Source: an uncultured Lachnospiraceae bacterium
GTDB lineage: Bacteria > Bacillota_A > Clostridia > Lachnospirales > Lachnospiraceae
Length of the DNA stretch: 22,001 bases
Assembly: GCA_947175285.1 (NCBI GenBank)
Contig: CAMWMM010000021.1
Coordinates: forward strand, 1-22,001
Reading direction: 5' to 3'
A model generated the notes under the pieces. It was given only the letters and a program-made list of their open reading frames with translations. It was not told where the DNA came from and made no database searches. Each line of letters starts with the position of its first letter. Within the stretch, counting starts at the first letter, position 1. This document shows positions 15,224 to 21,988 of the stretch, in pieces. The position numbers and the translations under genes are program-made.

Positions 15224-15264
15224 TACCTATTGATATAACCTATTACCTGACACGGAGGATTGCC

Positions 15265-15618
15265 ATGAAACTATTTGATTCAGAACTAAAGGTGATGGAA
15301 GTCTTGTGGGAACAAGGCGCCAAACCTGCCCGCGATATCGTTGATGTTCTGTTAGAGCGTATCGGCTGGAACAAAAACACCACTTACACCGTTATCAAAA
15401 AATGTATCGAAAAGGGCGCTATCGAACGAGAGGAACCTAACTTCTTATGCAAGCCGCTTGTCACAAAAGACGAGGTCGCACAGAGTGAAACCGAACAGCT
15501 TATCGACAAAATGTTCGGCGGTTCCAGCGAACTGTTCTTCTCATCTTTTCTCAAAAACCAAGGAATTTCAGAGGCGGACGCCGCACGTCTGGCCCGGATG
15601 ATTAAGGAGGCGAAATAA
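15265..15618 (+). CDS. BlaI/MecI-family transcriptional repressor
   Basis: A 117-residue winged-helix repressor. KLFDSELKVMEVLWEQG, GWNKNTTYTVIKKCIEKGAIER and the C-terminal helix around SETEQLIDKMFGGS match the BlaI/MecI family; length is usual. The open frame reaches back to 15205, but the start is the ATG at 15265, which has GGAGGA 6-11 bases upstream; the longer version would begin inside operator 2. It is followed after one base by an M56 peptidase gene, the classical repressor/protease-sensor pair in which the protease triggers cleavage of the repressor. It is a close paralogue of the repressor at the left edge of the window. The inducer need not be a beta-lactam because the partner lacks a penicillin-binding sensor. 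Confidence 0.93.
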   Translation: MKLFDSELKVMEVLWEQGAKPARDIVDVLLERIGWNKNTTYTVIKKCIEKGAIEREEPNFLCKPLVTKDEVAQSETEQLIDKMFGGSSELFFSSFLKNQGISEADAARLARMIKEAK

Positions 15619-15619
15619 T

Positions 15620-17176
15620 ATGCTGCATTTTGGAATGAATATGCCCTTTATACTGATGATGCTCTACGGGAGCGTGATGATCTTGCTCGTCCTGCTTTTC
15701 CGTATACTGTTAAAAAAGAAACTGCCGAAATTTGTTTTCCCGATCCTATGGTGTGTAGTGCTGATACGTCTGCTTGTGCCTTTTTCCTTAAGCAGTCCGC
15801 TCAGTATTAAAGTCTCCGAAGATTCCTTCTTATCAACCGTTACGGAAGCTGTCAATGAATTTATGGAAGACATCGCAGAGGCAGCCACTGTTTATCAGGC
15901 AGCGGAGACAGAATTTATCCCCGATTTCCCAGCTTACATCACCACCGGAACAGGAGATATCCCTGATTTTCCTGCTTACACCGCCGCTGCAACAGAAGAT
16001 ATCCCTGATTTTCCTGCTTACACCGCCGCTGCAACAGAAGATTTCAGATATGACATACCGGTTTGGGAGATCTATTTTCTTGGGTTTTTGCTTACGAGTG
16101 TTATTTTATTATTCCAAAAATACCGCTATACTGTAAGGTTAAAAAACCGCCTTCTGATTGAACACAATGAAACGATTAACACACTCCTGCGGGAGATGGA
16201 TATGGGACATATACTTGTCTTTAGCAACGACGAGATTGCTTCCCCGCTGACATGCGGTTTACTTAAGCCGTGTATCTACCTGCCCACACGCATGGATTTT
16301 GGGAACAGGGAACTTCTGCGCCATATCCTGATGCATGAGACCATGCATATTAAACATCGGGATAACTGGGTTAAAACATTTATGCTCGTTGCACTCTGTC
16401 TCAACTGGTTTAATCCGCTTGTCTGGCTTATGGTTAAATGTCTTGCCTCGGACTTAGAGACTGCATGTGACGAAGCAGTCCTTAAACATTGCCAAGATGA
16501 AGATGAACGCAAAAACTATGCTTTCAGCCTGCTCGCCATGGCAATCACCGGAAACCGCACCACTCTGCTCTACAGTGCCTTTTCCAAAACGGAAGTGGAG
16601 AAACGCATTCAAAACATCCTGCATTATAAAAAGGCTTCTGTTTTCCTGCTTACTGCCGCCATTTTATTTATGACATGCAGTACGGTTGCTTTCGCCACCG
16701 GCGTACAGGCGCCCTTTTCTCCCTATCTGACCAGCAGCTGTGCAAGTGACGTTTCCCGCTGGGGAGCTAAGGTTTATCTCACTCGCGATCTTACACTTGG
16801 AAAAGATACGCAGAAGCGTGCCGAAGATATTGTATTCAATGTTTTGCGTGCAGATACCGACAGCGACCCTATACGGATGGATGAAGAGATGCGAACTGCT
16901 CTCTCCGAAGAATTTCATGTGGAAAAGAATGCCTTTCGCACTGATTTCTTTCTCTGTTTAGACGATGAAACGCTGGAAGAAGAATACGCATCCTGGGATC
17001 TTACACGTGATGAATCGGGATTCTATCTATATAAGGGCGAACCAGTCCGAGATTTTGTTGATACCATGATTGGGCGCTATTGCGCAATGGGCACGGGCAC
17101 ATTCGATGTCACGATTATAAGAGACCGTTTCGGGTATATTACCGATGTAAGAATACAGCGCACAGCAGACGTTTGA
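15620..17176 (+). CDS. BlaR1/MecR1-like M56 membrane metalloprotease, non-PBP sensor
   Basis: A 518-residue integral membrane protease. TM segments lie near residues 8-30, 37-58, 151-166, 254-274 and 338-360. The zinc motif HETMH (239-243) and the downstream SDLETACDEAVL, carrying the third ligand, are the M56 catalytic signature. The outer loop between TM2 and TM3 holds three 14-residue repeats (DIPDFPAYTAAATE type, about 99-140). After the last TM comes about 150 residues outside the membrane with no SxxK, SxN or KTG penicillin-binding motifs, so the ligand is probably not a beta-lactam; I recognise no domain there. AAGGAGG 10-16 bases upstream supports the start; the gap from the repressor stop is one base. 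It should relay an envelope signal to the BlaI repressor by proteolysis. Confidence 0.88.
   Translation: MLHFGMNMPFILMMLYGSVMILLVLLFRILLKKKLPKFVFPILWCVVLIRLLVPFSLSSPLSIKVSEDSFLSTVTEAVNEFMEDIAEAATVYQAAETEFIPDFPAYITTGTGDIPDFPAYTAAATEDIPDFPAYTAAATEDFRYDIPVWEIYFLGFLLTSVILLFQKYRYTVRLKNRLLIEHNETINTLLREMDMGHILVFSNDEIASPLTCGLLKPCIYLPTRMDFGNRELLRHILMHETMHIKHRDNWVKTFMLVALCLNWFNPLVWLMVKCLASDLETACDEAVLKHCQDEDERKNYAFSLLAMAITGNRTTLLYSAFSKTEVEKRIQNILHYKKASVFLLTAAILFMTCSTVAFATGVQAPFSPYLTSSCASDVSRWGAKVYLTRDLTLGKDTQKRAEDIVFNVLRADTDSDPIRMDEEMRTALSEEFHVEKNAFRTDFFLCLDDETLEEEYASWDLTRDESGFYLYKGEPVRDFVDTMIGRYCAMGTGTFDVTIIRDRFGYITDVRIQRTADV
15914..16039 (+). repeat. Three 42-bp tandem repeats in the M56 gene
   Basis: Copies at 15956-15997 and 15998-16039 are identical over all 42 bases; the copy at 15914-15955 is diverged. 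They keep the frame and encode 14-residue units with a DFPAY core in the extracytoplasmic loop. Identical adjacent copies point to recent duplication and possible copy-number variation. Confidence 0.9.
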
Positions 17177-17208
17177 CTTATCTCAAAACTGTTGCCACAG
17201 AATATGCT

Positions 17209-17249
17209 TATCGGCTGCTGCTTTCCGGAATCGAAGGCGGCAGCCGATA
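17209..17249. other. GC-rich hairpin between convergent genes
   Basis: A 13-base-pair inverted repeat (17209-17221 with 17237-17249, one G-T pair, 15-base spacer) sits between the M56 stop (17176) and the end of the convergent SdpI-like gene (17268). There is no T tract on either side, so it is a weak terminator at best; it could instead block read-through from both sides or protect 3' ends. Confidence 0.55.
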
Positions 17250-17267
17250 TGTGGTTTATAATCTGAT

Positions 17268-17648
17268 TTACTGACAAATATTTCCTTCTTTATCAAATTT
17301 CTTTGCCAAGGCTCTTTCTACAAAAAAAATCGCCACAAACATTACAATACATTCTGCCGTTACAACTACTGCACCCACCCCTCCTACAATATCCTCATTC
17401 TTTCCAATTACCGGAAGCATGCTAATTACCGCCAAAGGCAGCATACCCCATCCAATCTTCCACCATAATTTTCCGCAATATAAATGGGCAAAATTCCATG
17501 TATCCTGATTTTTCATGGAGCGGGAAGTCCGATAACCGACAATGTAGTTGATATTCTTTGGCGGATTTTTTACAAATACCTTCCCCACCACAATCATCAA
17601 AACCGGTATCATAAGATTACAAATTGACATAAAAAACCAAAAACCCAT
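17268..17648 (-). CDS. SdpI-family membrane protein
   Basis: A 126-residue membrane protein with hydrophobic segments near residues 4-23, 65-82 and 88-114. The region KVFVKNPPKNINYIVGYRTSRSMKNQDTWNFAHLYCGKLWWKIG is the GYRTxxSxKNxxTWxxAxxxxGK pattern of the SdpI family. In Bacillus SdpI gives immunity to the SdpC toxin and participates in signalling to its repressor; many homologues are uncharacterised. This protein is shorter than SdpI, covering essentially its C-terminal domain. It is the last gene of the PadR operon; its ATG shares one base with the stop codon of the gene before it (TAATG). A role in resistance to membrane-active peptides is inferred. Confidence 0.78.
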   Translation of the reverse strand: MGFWFFMSICNLMIPVLMIVVGKVFVKNPPKNINYIVGYRTSRSMKNQDTWNFAHLYCGKLWWKIGWGMLPLAVISMLPVIGKNEDIVGGVGAVVVTAECIVMFVAIFFVERALAKKFDKEGNICQ

Positions 17649-17998
17649 TACTTGTCACCTTCCTTTTTGTAATACATACGGTCCAGCTTTTCATGATAGG
17701 CAATCATTGCCAATATGCCGCCTATCACTTCAATCATACACAAATATCCTGCAATTGCTCCTCCAAAAAGAAGTCCGCATACAAAACAAAGAATGAAACC
17801 CACTCCTAATAATATCCACATAAGACCATGCTTTTGATTATAAGCTTTTACATCTGTAATCTGCTCTTTCCCGGGCGGTTTCTTTCCCGACCAAAAACCA
17901 ACCGGCTCTTTACTTCTATATTGAACAATTCCTATAATGATAATAGGCGCTGCACTAATCAATAATATTACTGAGAAAATTATTATTTCTGCTGCCAC
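17648..17998 (-). CDS. Small membrane protein of unknown function
   Basis: A 116-residue protein with three hydrophobic segments (about residues 4-27, 58-76 and 79-98). Between the first and second is a conserved-looking cytoplasmic loop with KEPVGFWSGKKPP and ITDVKAYNQKHGLMW; I do not recognise a named family. The start is a GTG at 17998 with AGGAGG eight bases upstream. An ATG overlapping it at 18000 is out of frame and stops after five codons. It lies 12 bases after the HAAS-DUF3887 gene and overlaps the SdpI-like gene by one base, so it belongs to the PadR operon and may work with the SdpI-like protein in the membrane. Confidence 0.7.
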   Translation of the reverse strand: MAAEIIIFSVILLISAAPIIIIGIVQYRSKEPVGFWSGKKPPGKEQITDVKAYNQKHGLMWILLGVGFILCFVCGLLFGGAIAGYLCMIEVIGGILAMIAYHEKLDRMYYKKEGDK

Positions 17999-18010
17999 AT
18001 TATCGCCTCC

Positions 18011-18658
18011 TTATCTTACATAAATACCTGCAAGCCGCATATCCTTATCGTATGTCAGCCGATAAGTAGCGCTTACATTTTCATATGTCACCGTAATCTC
18101 TCCTACTACAAAATGTCCGGTTCCCTGTACCAGTTCTACCATATATACTGCACCGAACAGTTTTCGTTCTCCCCAATCGTCGGATAGCGCTCCTTTTACA
18201 TCGTCCATTGTTTCTGCATTTAATAGCGGCTTCATCTGCGGAATAGCACTTTCCTGTAAAGCAATATAATCTCTTTCATCTAACAGCTCTATTGTTTCTT
18301 TCATAGCAGCCTCAACTTGTTCCCTGTTGAAATATCTGCTCTGCTCAATATCAAAACTCTTTGGAAGTATCCAATATACAAACAATATCAAAAAAACTAA
18401 CACCACAATGATAGGAATTGCAATTTTCAGCACTTTATTTCTGGCGTATTGTTTCTGCTCTTTCAGCGAAATATTTTCGTTAAAGCCGTCTGCGATTTCC
18501 TTTACCGTTCCCATCTGTAAAATGATTTCTTCCAACCGCTCCCCCTGCTTCATCCGCATATCAATATCCATCAGCAACTGTTTCTTAATTTCCTTTTTCT
18601 TTTTCCCATTGCACTTAATTTTTCTCACAATAGCGTTTACATACTTTTTTGCATCCAC
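18011..18658 (-). CDS. HAAS-type signalling domain plus DUF3887 membrane protein
   Basis: A 215-residue protein in three parts. Residues 1-65 (YVNAIVRKIKCNGKKKKEIKKQLLMDI through MGTVKEIADGFNE) form the helical HAAS/DUF1700-like domain commonly encoded beside PadR regulators. Residues 77-99 are one TM helix. Residues about 108-215 (DYIALQESAIPQMKPLL, FGAVYMVELVQGTGHFVVGEITVTYEN, YDKDMRLAGIYV) resemble DUF3887, an NTF2-like extracytoplasmic domain. The start is a GTG at 18658 with GGAGGA ahead of it; the PadR stop lies three bases upstream. The pairing suggests a sensor that passes an envelope signal toward PadR, but the mechanism is not established. Confidence 0.75.
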   Translation of the reverse strand: MDAKKYVNAIVRKIKCNGKKKKEIKKQLLMDIDMRMKQGERLEEIILQMGTVKEIADGFNENISLKEQKQYARNKVLKIAIPIIVVLVFLILFVYWILPKSFDIEQSRYFNREQVEAAMKETIELLDERDYIALQESAIPQMKPLLNAETMDDVKGALSDDWGERKLFGAVYMVELVQGTGHFVVGEITVTYENVSATYRLTYDKDMRLAGIYVR

Positions 18659-18661
18659 TGC

Positions 18662-18997
18662 CTAATCCTCCATTATCTTTGATATTCCATCAGAAATCCG
18701 CTTCCAGACAGTCTCTATTTCATCTAGTGTTTTTTTCCCCGCTTCGGTAATTTCGTAATATTTTCTCGGTACCTGCTTCCCCTCAGCTTCACTCCATTTG
18801 CTCACAACCAGCTTATCATCTTCCAGCCGGTAGAGTATCGGATATAATGTTCCATCTTTCAGCAAAAATATTTCTTCACTCTTTTCTTTCATCTCCTGAA
18901 TAATCTGATATCCATATTTTGCTTCTGATTTCAGCAATCTTAGAACGAGCATATCTAAGACGCCTTTCTTCATTTGTCTTTCATATTTTTCATTCAT
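18662..18997 (-). CDS. PadR-family transcriptional regulator
   Basis: A 111-residue winged-helix protein. MKKGVLDMLVLRLLKSEAKYGYQIIQEM, then LKDGTLYPILYRLEDDKLV and PRKYYEITEAGKKTL are the PadR hallmarks (recognition helix and wing). These repress nearby genes and often their own operon. It heads a four-gene operon with a HAAS-DUF3887 protein, a small membrane protein and a SdpI-like protein. ATG at 18997 with ATGAGG upstream; driven from 19031-19059. Confidence 0.92.
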   Translation of the reverse strand: MNEKYERQMKKGVLDMLVLRLLKSEAKYGYQIIQEMKEKSEEIFLLKDGTLYPILYRLEDDKLVVSKWSEAEGKQVPRKYYEITEAGKKTLDEIETVWKRISDGISKIMED

Positions 18998-19030
18998 ATT
19001 TTACCTCATATGCTTTGTATTGCTAAGTAT

Positions 19031-19059
19031 ATTATAAAACCAAGGTTGGATGAAGTCAA
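19031..19059 (-). promoter_or_regulatory. Strong promoter of the PadR operon
   Basis: Minus strand TTGACT (19054-19059), 17-base spacer and perfect TATAAT (19031-19036). The spacer contains CCAACCTTGG, an imperfect dyad (CCAA/TTGG) that could be the PadR site. It begins directly after the terminator of the preceding operon. Confidence 0.75.
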
Positions 19060-19062
19060 TAG

Positions 19063-19093
19063 AAAAAGAGCTTCCCGATTTCTCGGAAAGCCT
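19063..19093 (-). terminator. Terminator after the DUF1016 operon
   Basis: Minus strand stem of GAGGCTTTCCGA with TCGGGAAGCTC (one bulge, one G-U pair) around a short GAAA-type loop, then TTTTT. It ends four bases from the -35 of the PadR promoter. Confidence 0.75.
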
Positions 19094-19173
19094 CATAAAT
19101 CTATTTTTTACTAATAAATTCGTCAGAATTCTATTTACTCCTTGATTGCAGTCGCACGACCTGAACCAACTGT

Positions 19174-19458
19174 TTATTCCGTATCCCAAATTTCACGATA
19201 TGAATTAACCTGATATGCTATCATTTCAGGATAAATATTAAAGTAATGTCTGCATATATTCTTAAATAGTCTTAATACTGCATCATCGCCACAAAAATCA
19301 AGCATCCTGTCCAGTGTATACTCAACTTCATCTAATGGCGCATTTCTACTGCACAGGTCAGATGCAATAGGCTTATATTGGTTATAAGCAATCTCATTTA
19401 TTTTTCTCAGTTGTAATGCCATTTCTTTTATTGTATCAACCGCATTATCCATATTCAT
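19174..19458 (-). CDS. Small protein of unknown function downstream of the DUF1016 nuclease
   Basis: A 94-residue acidic, helix-rich protein (MDNAVDTIKEMALQLRKINEIAYNQYKPIASDL...). No signal peptide, membrane segment or known motif is seen. It starts 13 bases after the nuclease gene with a GAAAGA-type ribosome site and ends before the terminator at 19063-19093, so it belongs to the same transcript. The spacing suggests a partner or regulator of the nuclease, but no function can be assigned. Confidence 0.65.
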   Translation of the reverse strand: MNMDNAVDTIKEMALQLRKINEIAYNQYKPIASDLCSRNAPLDEVEYTLDRMLDFCGDDAVLRLFKNICRHYFNIYPEMIAYQVNSYREIWDTE

Positions 19459-19470
19459 AAAAATCTTTCT

Positions 19471-20589
19471 TTATTCCTGTTCTTCACTAATCAGTTTCCT
19501 CAAATCATCCACATCCGGTAAAGCCTTTTTCATTTCATCAGGCATATCTTTATACGTTTTATAGGTTGCAACCCCCAATGGCTTATCATAATCCCTTATT
19601 ACATAATCTACAAATGCCTTGTTCATATCCTTGCACAATATTATTCCCACTGAAGGATTCTCATGCGCTTTCTTGACTTTGTCATCTAAGATTGTCAGAT
19701 AAGTGCTTAATTGTCCTAAATATGACGGTTTAAATTTTCCTGTTTTAAGTTCCACTGCAACCATACAATTTAGTTCACGATTAAAGAATAAAAGGTCAAT
19801 GAACATTTCTTCGCCCGCTACTTCAATTCTGTATTGATTTCCCATAAAGATAAAGTCTGTTCCAAACCTTACAATAAATTCTTTAATATTGTTTACAATC
19901 TGATTTTCAATTATTCGTTCATCAATGTCCTCACATGCTTCTCCGAGATTTTCTGTATTTATGAAATCCAATAAATAGTTATCCTTGAACGCTTTTGTTG
20001 CCTTTACGGCGAACCTTGTATCACTAAGTGCTTCTGTAAAATTATTCGGTAAATTTCCTTTTTTGTGATAAAGTCCTGATTTAATATATTCTCTTAAAGT
20101 ATACTTATCCCAAGCCCTGACTGCACATTCATGGATATAGAATAAACGCTCAGAAATCTCTTTCGTTTTGGACAATATTTCCATATGATGCGTAAAACCC
20201 AACGATATAAATTCACCCCAATCTATATCGCCAGCCATCGGCTGGCGAATTGCTATCAATAAGCCTTCATCATTCACATCTAAATCATCAGCCAGTGGCT
20301 GGCGATTTACATAAGGACTCCACTCCTCATAGAACTGTCGCATATTTTTAATATTGCTCTCTGAAAAACCTCTGACTCCTACCAATTCTGCCTTTAATCT
20401 ACCGGAAATAGTTTTAATTGCATCAGTCCCCCAAACACCATTTCTTGTATTTTCTGAAACATATTTTCCGATTCCATAATAAAGGGATAATAGTTCCGCA
20501 TTACCCGCTTTAGCAGCTCTATATCTACTCTTTTCGACAGCCTGTTTTATAGCAGCCACCGCATATTCATACTGATTTTCTAAATCCAT
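19471..20589 (-). CDS. DUF1016 (YhcG-type) PD-(D/E)XK nuclease-fold protein
   Basis: A 372-residue protein with the two-part DUF1016/YhcG layout. The N-terminal helical domain includes NAELLSLYYGIGKYVSENT, WGTDAIKTISGRLKAEL and FSESNIKNMRQFYEEW. The C-terminal domain has the PD-(D/E)XK core: D near 265 in FIDLLFFN, then VELKTG (E near 280, K near 282). Members are predicted DNA nucleases found in mobile and defence contexts; their target is unclear. The frame reaches back to 20676, but that ATG overlaps the promoter -10, so the ATG at 20589 with GAGGGTG upstream is used. The linker between the halves contains two similar motifs, NRQPLADD and IRQPMAGD, each encoded by a DNA palindrome. No restriction-modification genes are adjacent. 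Confidence 0.88.
   Translation of the reverse strand: MDLENQYEYAVAAIKQAVEKSRYRAAKAGNAELLSLYYGIGKYVSENTRNGVWGTDAIKTISGRLKAELVGVRGFSESNIKNMRQFYEEWSPYVNRQPLADDLDVNDEGLLIAIRQPMAGDIDWGEFISLGFTHHMEILSKTKEISERLFYIHECAVRAWDKYTLREYIKSGLYHKKGNLPNNFTEALSDTRFAVKATKAFKDNYLLDFINTENLGEACEDIDERIIENQIVNNIKEFIVRFGTDFIFMGNQYRIEVAGEEMFIDLLFFNRELNCMVAVELKTGKFKPSYLGQLSTYLTILDDKVKKAHENPSVGIILCKDMNKAFVDYVIRDYDKPLGVATYKTYKDMPDEMKKALPDVDDLRKLISEEQE
20228..20305. repeat. Paired palindromes inside the DUF1016 gene
   Basis: TCGCCAGCC-ATC-GGCTGGCGA (20228-20248, 9-base arms) and CAGCCA-G-TGGCTG (20289-20301) share the 9-mer GGCTGGCGA at 20240-20248 and 20297-20305, 57 bases apart and in frame. They encode the RQPxA-D linker motifs. 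GC-rich palindromes stand out in this AT-rich gene. Confidence 0.7.
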
Positions 20590-20674
20590 TCTTTTCACCC
20601 TCTTTCCAAGCCTATCATTAACCGCAGAATAATTGACCTCTACAAAAATACGATTTATAAGATATATTAATTCC

Positions 20675-20703
20675 ATTATACCATTTTCACATTCTGCTTT
20701 CCA
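20675..20703 (-). promoter_or_regulatory. Extended -10 promoter of the DUF1016 operon
   Basis: Minus strand TGG-TATAAT (-10 at 20675-20680) with TGGAAA 17 bases upstream (20698-20703). The leader would be about 80 nt before the ATG at 20589. Confidence 0.65.
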
Positions 20704-20754
20704 CCCTTATGCGTTCTCGGAAATAAAATGTATATTTTCCCTTAACCGCCTTTA

Positions 20755-21177
20755 TTACAGCCTCTTTTCTAAATCCCGATATACAACAATCCCAATTACC
20801 CACTGGGCAATAAATAGCAAAAATGTTATTCCTGTCGCCCATATACTTACTCTTAGAAGAGCAAGTATAAAAGATATACTGAGTATAACAAATGCCATAA
20901 TCTGATAAGCGATATAACCGGATTTCATGCGCAAGTATTGTTTTCGCTCATCTACTTTGTCGATATACGCTTCCCGCATCTTTGTTTCATACTCTGAATG
21001 GCGCTTTGGGTTCTGCCAATATACAGTGCGGAATAAATGAACCATCTCACTAAAAATCAGTCCACATCCCATTGCTAAAATCAGAGTTGAGTAATAATCA
21101 AATTTTGTAAGAAGACCTGCTCCAACCAGAACAATGCCTATTATTATTGTAATGATATATGATTTTTTATCTTTCAT
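20755..21177 (-). CDS. Four-TM membrane protein paired with an XRE regulator
   Basis: A 140-residue protein with four hydrophobic helices (about 8-25, 28-46, 88-108 and 112-130) and a charged loop between the second and third (NPKRHSEYETKMREAYIDKVDERKQ, abridged). The family is not recognised. An in-frame ATG at 21192 inside the XRE gene is possible, but the ATG at 21177 has AGGAGG at good spacing formed by the last codons of the XRE gene and starts one base after its stop. Small XRE-plus-membrane-protein pairs are common in Firmicutes and often have unknown signalling roles. Confidence 0.75.
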   Translation of the reverse strand: MKDKKSYIITIIIGIVLVGAGLLTKFDYYSTLILAMGCGLIFSEMVHLFRTVYWQNPKRHSEYETKMREAYIDKVDERKQYLRMKSGYIAYQIMAFVILSISFILALLRVSIWATGITFLLFIAQWVIGIVVYRDLEKRL

Positions 21178-21178
21178 T

Positions 21179-21376
21179 CTATTCCTCCTCATAGATAAAT
21201 ATTTCCTCGATACTCATTTTGAAATATCTTGCAATTTTAAACGCCAACTGAATGGATGGGTTATACCGCCCATTTTCTAAAGAACCGATTGTTTGTCGTG
21301 ATACTTCTAAAGCATTGGCTAAATCTTCTTGTTTAATTCCTCGTTGTTTTCTCAATTCTTCAAGTCGATTCTTCAT
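21179..21376 (-). CDS. XRE-family (Cro/CI-type) DNA-binding regulator
   Basis: A 65-residue stand-alone helix-turn-helix: MKNRLEELRKQRGIKQEDLANALEVSRQTIGSLENGRYNPSIQLAFKIARYF is the HTH_3 fold with the Q-E-D-L-A turn and SRQTIGSLENGRY recognition helix. Length is typical for the YozG/SinR-like short form. AAGGAGG precedes the ATG at 21376. Promoter and operator-like repeats just upstream suggest autoregulation. It is coupled to the downstream membrane protein. Confidence 0.92.
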   Translation of the reverse strand: MKNRLEELRKQRGIKQEDLANALEVSRQTIGSLENGRYNPSIQLAFKIARYFKMSIEEIFIYEEE

Positions 21377-21392
21377 AGTTCCTCCTTTCTAC

Positions 21393-21456
21393 GGAAAGTT
21401 TGCTTTCCATTTTTTATTATAGCACGACTAGGGTAAATGTCAAGTATACTTTCCAT
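21393..21456 (-). promoter_or_regulatory. XRE promoter with flanking operator-like repeats
   Basis: Minus strand TTGACA (21438-21443), 16-base spacer, TATAAT (21416-21421). The 15-mer ATGGAAAG-NA-NACTT is repeated directly at 21442-21456 (ATGGAAAGTATACTT) and 21396-21410 (ATGGAAAGCAAACTT), flanking the promoter. The second is part of a perfect GGAAAG-CAAA-CTTTCC dyad (21393-21408). This is a likely two-site operator for the XRE protein. Confidence 0.75.
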
Positions 21457-21497
21457 TCAATTTGAAGGATATACAATTTTCTGCCATTTTTTCGCGC

Positions 21498-21528
21498 AAA
21501 AAAGCAGAGACTCTCTCGAATCTCTGCT
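21498..21528 (-). terminator. Terminator after the second GNAT gene
   Basis: Minus strand AGCAGAGA pairs with TCTCTGCT around a 10-base loop, then TTTTTT. The stem includes two bases of the stop codon at 21527-21529. Confidence 0.8.
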
Positions 21529-21988
21529 AACGAACCTTTTCCTTTTTCCTGATACTAAATCCATTTTTCAAATACAACTTCACTGCATTTTGATTCCATT
21601 CAGCTACATGCAAAATAATTTCTTCGAAGCCTTGTTCCTTAATATGATTTATTCCCCATAATAATAATTTTTGTCCTATTCCTTGTCCTTGAAACGATTT
21701 CTCAACAATTAAATCATCCAACTCATTTCCATAGCAAGAAACAGCACCTACTATTACTCCATTTTGCAAGTAAAGAAAAATATCATTTACTTTATCTTTG
21801 ATTTGGGAATAGTCAGAATAAAAGTTTATTGGTTCAACCTCTAATTCTTTTCTCATTTCATAAAAACATTCATTATATATCTTCATATACTCATCCCAGT
21901 ATTGTTCTTGAAAAGGAACGCAACTTATATCATTCTGGTACTTTAATGTTTTATCAAATGACATCTCATATGCAATTATTTCTTTCAT
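21527..21988 (-). CDS. GNAT-family N-acetyltransferase
   Basis: A 153-residue acetyltransferase. The core is LDDLIVEKSFQGQGIGQKLLLWGINHIKEQG, with QGQGIG as the acetyl-CoA pyrophosphate loop (near residues 100-105), followed by the IILHVAEWNQNAVKLYLKNGF beta-bulge and the conserved Asn-Ala-Tyr-Asn/Lys-Gly-Phe ending of the fold. Length is normal. The ATG at 21988 follows GAGGAAAAG near the right window edge. It ends at a terminator and so is separate from the XRE pair. The substrate is unknown. Confidence 0.88.
   Translation of the reverse strand: MKEIIAYEMSFDKTLKYQNDISCVPFQEQYWDEYMKIYNECFYEMRKELEVEPINFYSDYSQIKDKVNDIFLYLQNGVIVGAVSCYGNELDDLIVEKSFQGQGIGQKLLLWGINHIKEQGFEEIILHVAEWNQNAVKLYLKNGFSIRKKEKVR

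Noticed and set aside
15205..15264. Longer N-terminus for BlaI
   Set aside because: It would begin beside operator 2 and the ATG at 15265 has a strong ribosome site.
19001..19189. 62-codon minus-strand frame
   Set aside because: It runs through a terminator and the PadR promoter, overlaps the preceding gene and shows no family features.
20590..20676. Longer N-terminus for the DUF1016 protein
   Set aside because: Its ATG overlaps the TATAAT of the likely promoter, and the extension lies outside the domain.
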